A DNA stretch of 8,711 bases from Bacillota bacterium (GTDB lineage: Bacteria > Bacillota > Clostridia > DSM-8532): the NCBI GenBank assembly GCA_023440865.1, contig JAEXRM010000006.1:1-8711 (forward strand), written 5' to 3'. The position numbers and the translations under genes are program-made. Positions within the stretch are counted from its first letter, which is position 1. The number at the start of each line of letters is the position of its first letter. The notes beneath the pieces are model-generated. The model did not search any database and was not told where the DNA came from. It saw only the letters and a program-made list of their open reading frames with translations. Shown here piece by piece: positions 7,156-8,711 of the stretch.

Positions 7156-8711
7156 ATGATCGAAACCGTGCGTTCCCGCGCCAAACATCCGACTCTCCCC
7201 TTCCGCATCCTCCGCCTGCTGGCAAGCTGTGTGCTGGCGGTATGCCTGTTGGTCCCGGGCGCGTCCTATGCCGTCGGAACCACCACCCCGACCGGCACGT
7301 CGCCGGGCACGTCGCCGGGCACAAAGATTGGCGCACCAACGGAGGTGACCGTCAAGACCGCAGCCGAGCTGGCCGCAGCCCTCGAGAACCCCGAAGGCAG
7401 CCGGGTGAAGCTGGGCGCGAACATCCGCTTCACCACCGGACGCGACGAATGCGGCGCCCAGATCACGGGTGGGCGGCATACGCTGTCGCTCAACGGATAC
7501 AACATCGAGTATTACTTTTTGAACGAGGCGAACGAATATTCCGGCGTGCCCCTCCGCATCAACGGCATGCTGACGGTCAATGGCCCCGGCACCATCACCG
7601 GCGGCTATGTGGGCCTGGAATGCGCAGGATGGGACAGCCTTCTTGTGATCAACAACGCCTCGATCGTGGGCCGTGCCGCCTCCGGCATCCGTTCCCATGG
7701 AACAACGGTCATCAACGGTGGCACCCTCACGGGCCGGTTCGGCGACATCTGGCAGGAAAACGGCCTGATTGTCGACAATGCCGGCATCGTGGACAAGATC
7801 GACTACCACTTTGCTGTCAACCGGGCCATCATCCGCAACAACACGCTCTCGGGCACAGCGGATATCCATCACCTGCTGAGCTTCTCCGCTCTGACGGTAC
7901 CCACGGGCTCCAAGCTCACCATCAAGACGGGAGGCCTCCTCAATGTCACCGGCACCCTGACCGGCGCCGAGCGCGTGGCGATTGACGGCGGGCTCCTGGT
8001 CCGCCAGGGGGATGCGACCGTTTCCTCCCATCTGTTCCTGCAGGACGATCTTTCCCTGCGCAACCTGAACGTGGGTTCCGCTGGTGAGTTGGTGCTGATG
8101 AATGGGGGCCATCTCACGCTCAGCGGCAATCTCACCAACGCCGGCACCGTGCGGGTGGACGAGGGCACAACCCTTTCCATCGGTGGCAACCTCGTCAATC
8201 AGGGAAATCTGCATGTTTCAGACGGGAACGCGTTCACCTGCAAGGGGACCATCACCAACACGGGCACGCTGTTCGTGCCGGAACTCGATCAAGCCGCACA
8301 GGCGGCCGCCTTCGAGCCGACACCCCTCATGGCGGAAGCCTCCGGTCGCCTCTATACGCTTGGCGTGTTCCAAGGTACCGGGACCCTTTCGGACGGCACA
8401 CCGAACTTCGACCTGGGCGCAAAGCCCACACGCCAGGTGGCGATTACGATGCTGGTGCGGCTGTTGGGCAGGGAACAGGCGGCACGCGCCGGCACCTGGA
8501 CCCATCCCTTCACGGATGTGGCAACCTGGGCAAACCCCTATGTGGGCTACGCCTACGCAAATGGCCTGACACAGGGCGTTTCCGCCACACGGTTCGGCTC
8601 TTCCGACATCACCACGCCGTACCAGTATCTGACCTTCCTGCTGCGCGCATTGGGCTACAGCGACAAGAACGGGGATTTCAGCTGGAGCGATCCGACGCCC
8701 CTGACCAGGAG
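7156..8711 (+). CDS. Secreted beta-helix-like protein with S-layer homology region, C-terminus cut by window edge
   Basis: About 518 residues are visible. A signal peptide covers residues 1-39: a basic start, the hydrophobic stretch LLASCVLAVCLLVPG and the cleavage site ASYA. A short TSPG-repeat linker follows (about 45-56). Residues 65-400 consist of short repeated strands such as LTVNGPGTITGG, TTVINGGTLTG and LTLSGNLTNAGTV, the pattern of right-handed parallel beta-helix or autotransporter-like stalks. From about 418 an SLH region begins (PTRQVAITMLVRLLG, then FTDVATWANPYVGYAYANGL at 452-471, then ITTPYQYLTFLLRALGY), a clostridial variety that anchors proteins to the cell wall. The ATG is set by GGAGG 5 bases upstream. 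The gene starts 49 bases after the AraC gene without an obvious terminator, so read-through is possible. Function is unknown: adhesin, stalk or wall-bound enzyme, depending on the missing part. Confidence 0.88.
   Translation, partial: MIETVRSRAKHPTLPFRILRLLASCVLAVCLLVPGASYAVGTTTPTGTSPGTSPGTKIGAPTEVTVKTAAELAAALENPEGSRVKLGANIRFTTGRDECGAQITGGRHTLSLNGYNIEYYFLNEANEYSGVPLRINGMLTVNGPGTITGGYVGLECAGWDSLLVINNASIVGRAASGIRSHGTTVINGGTLTGRFGDIWQENGLIVDNAGIVDKIDYHFAVNRAIIRNNTLSGTADIHHLLSFSALTVPTGSKLTIKTGGLLNVTGTLTGAERVAIDGGLLVRQGDATVSSHLFLQDDLSLRNLNVGSAGELVLMNGGHLTLSGNLTNAGTVRVDEGTTLSIGGNLVNQGNLHVSDGNAFTCKGTITNTGTLFVPELDQAAQAAAFEPTPLMAEASGRLYTLGVFQGTGTLSDGTPNFDLGAKPTRQVAITMLVRLLGREQAARAGTWTHPFTDVATWANPYVGYAYANGLTQGVSATRFGSSDITTPYQYLTFLLRALGYSDKNGDFSWSDPTPLTR
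7294..7322 (+). repeat. 12-bp tandem repeat in the linker of the SLH protein
   Basis: GGCACGTCGCCG occurs twice in perfect tandem, followed by a partial GGCAC. It encodes the TSPG repeat just after the signal peptide. Exact 12-bp units allow slippage that changes linker length without shifting the frame. Confidence 0.85.

Noticed and set aside
6141..8214. Long minus-strand frames (355 and 460 residues) opposite the AraC gene and the SLH protein
   Set aside because: No domain patterns, and both cross gene boundaries on the plus strand, where start sites and domains are well supported.

Overview
The window looks like a piece of a high-GC Firmicute chromosome, probably from the Clostridia. This rests on four things: a near-consensus CtsR heat-shock operator (CtsR is a Firmicutes repressor), strong GGAGG-type ribosome binding sites, a clostridial-style S-layer homology (SLH) region at the right edge, and a DUF5060/DUF5605-type glycoside hydrolase next to an AraC regulator. 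The base composition is clearly GC-rich. Most long open frames antisense to the real genes are therefore codon-bias shadows.

Left half (minus strand, read right to left). A small four-helix membrane protein of unknown function (4083-3649) is followed by a candidate terminator. Next comes a well-defined extended -10 promoter with a CtsR operator at the predicted transcription start. This promoter feeds a zinc-finger-less, CbpA-like J-protein (3369-2302) and then the disaggregase ClpB (2126 to beyond base 1, about 708 residues visible). Together they look like a heat-shock unit in which a J-protein that delivers aggregates is co-expressed with the ClpB motor. DnaK and GrpE are not in view. The 175-base gap between the two genes is not plain sequence: it holds four degenerate 18-bp tandem units and a 43-nt symmetric imperfect hairpin. 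The J-protein leader can also form a weak hairpin that covers its own Shine-Dalgarno sequence.

Right half (plus strand). A divergent region with an 11-bp direct repeat precedes a cytoplasmic DUF5060/TIM-barrel/DUF5605-type glycoside hydrolase (4311-5951). It is followed by an AraC-family cupin/HTH regulator (6075-7106) and, 49 bases later, a secreted protein with a signal peptide, a beta-helix-like repeat region and an SLH region (7156 to beyond 8711). The hydrolase and regulator form a typical carbohydrate-utilisation pair. Whether the surface protein belongs to the same unit is uncertain.

No tRNA, rRNA, CRISPR array, insertion sequence or attachment site was recognised. No gene-free stretch exceeds 300 bases. 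Two real genes, clpB and the SLH protein, run off the window edges.
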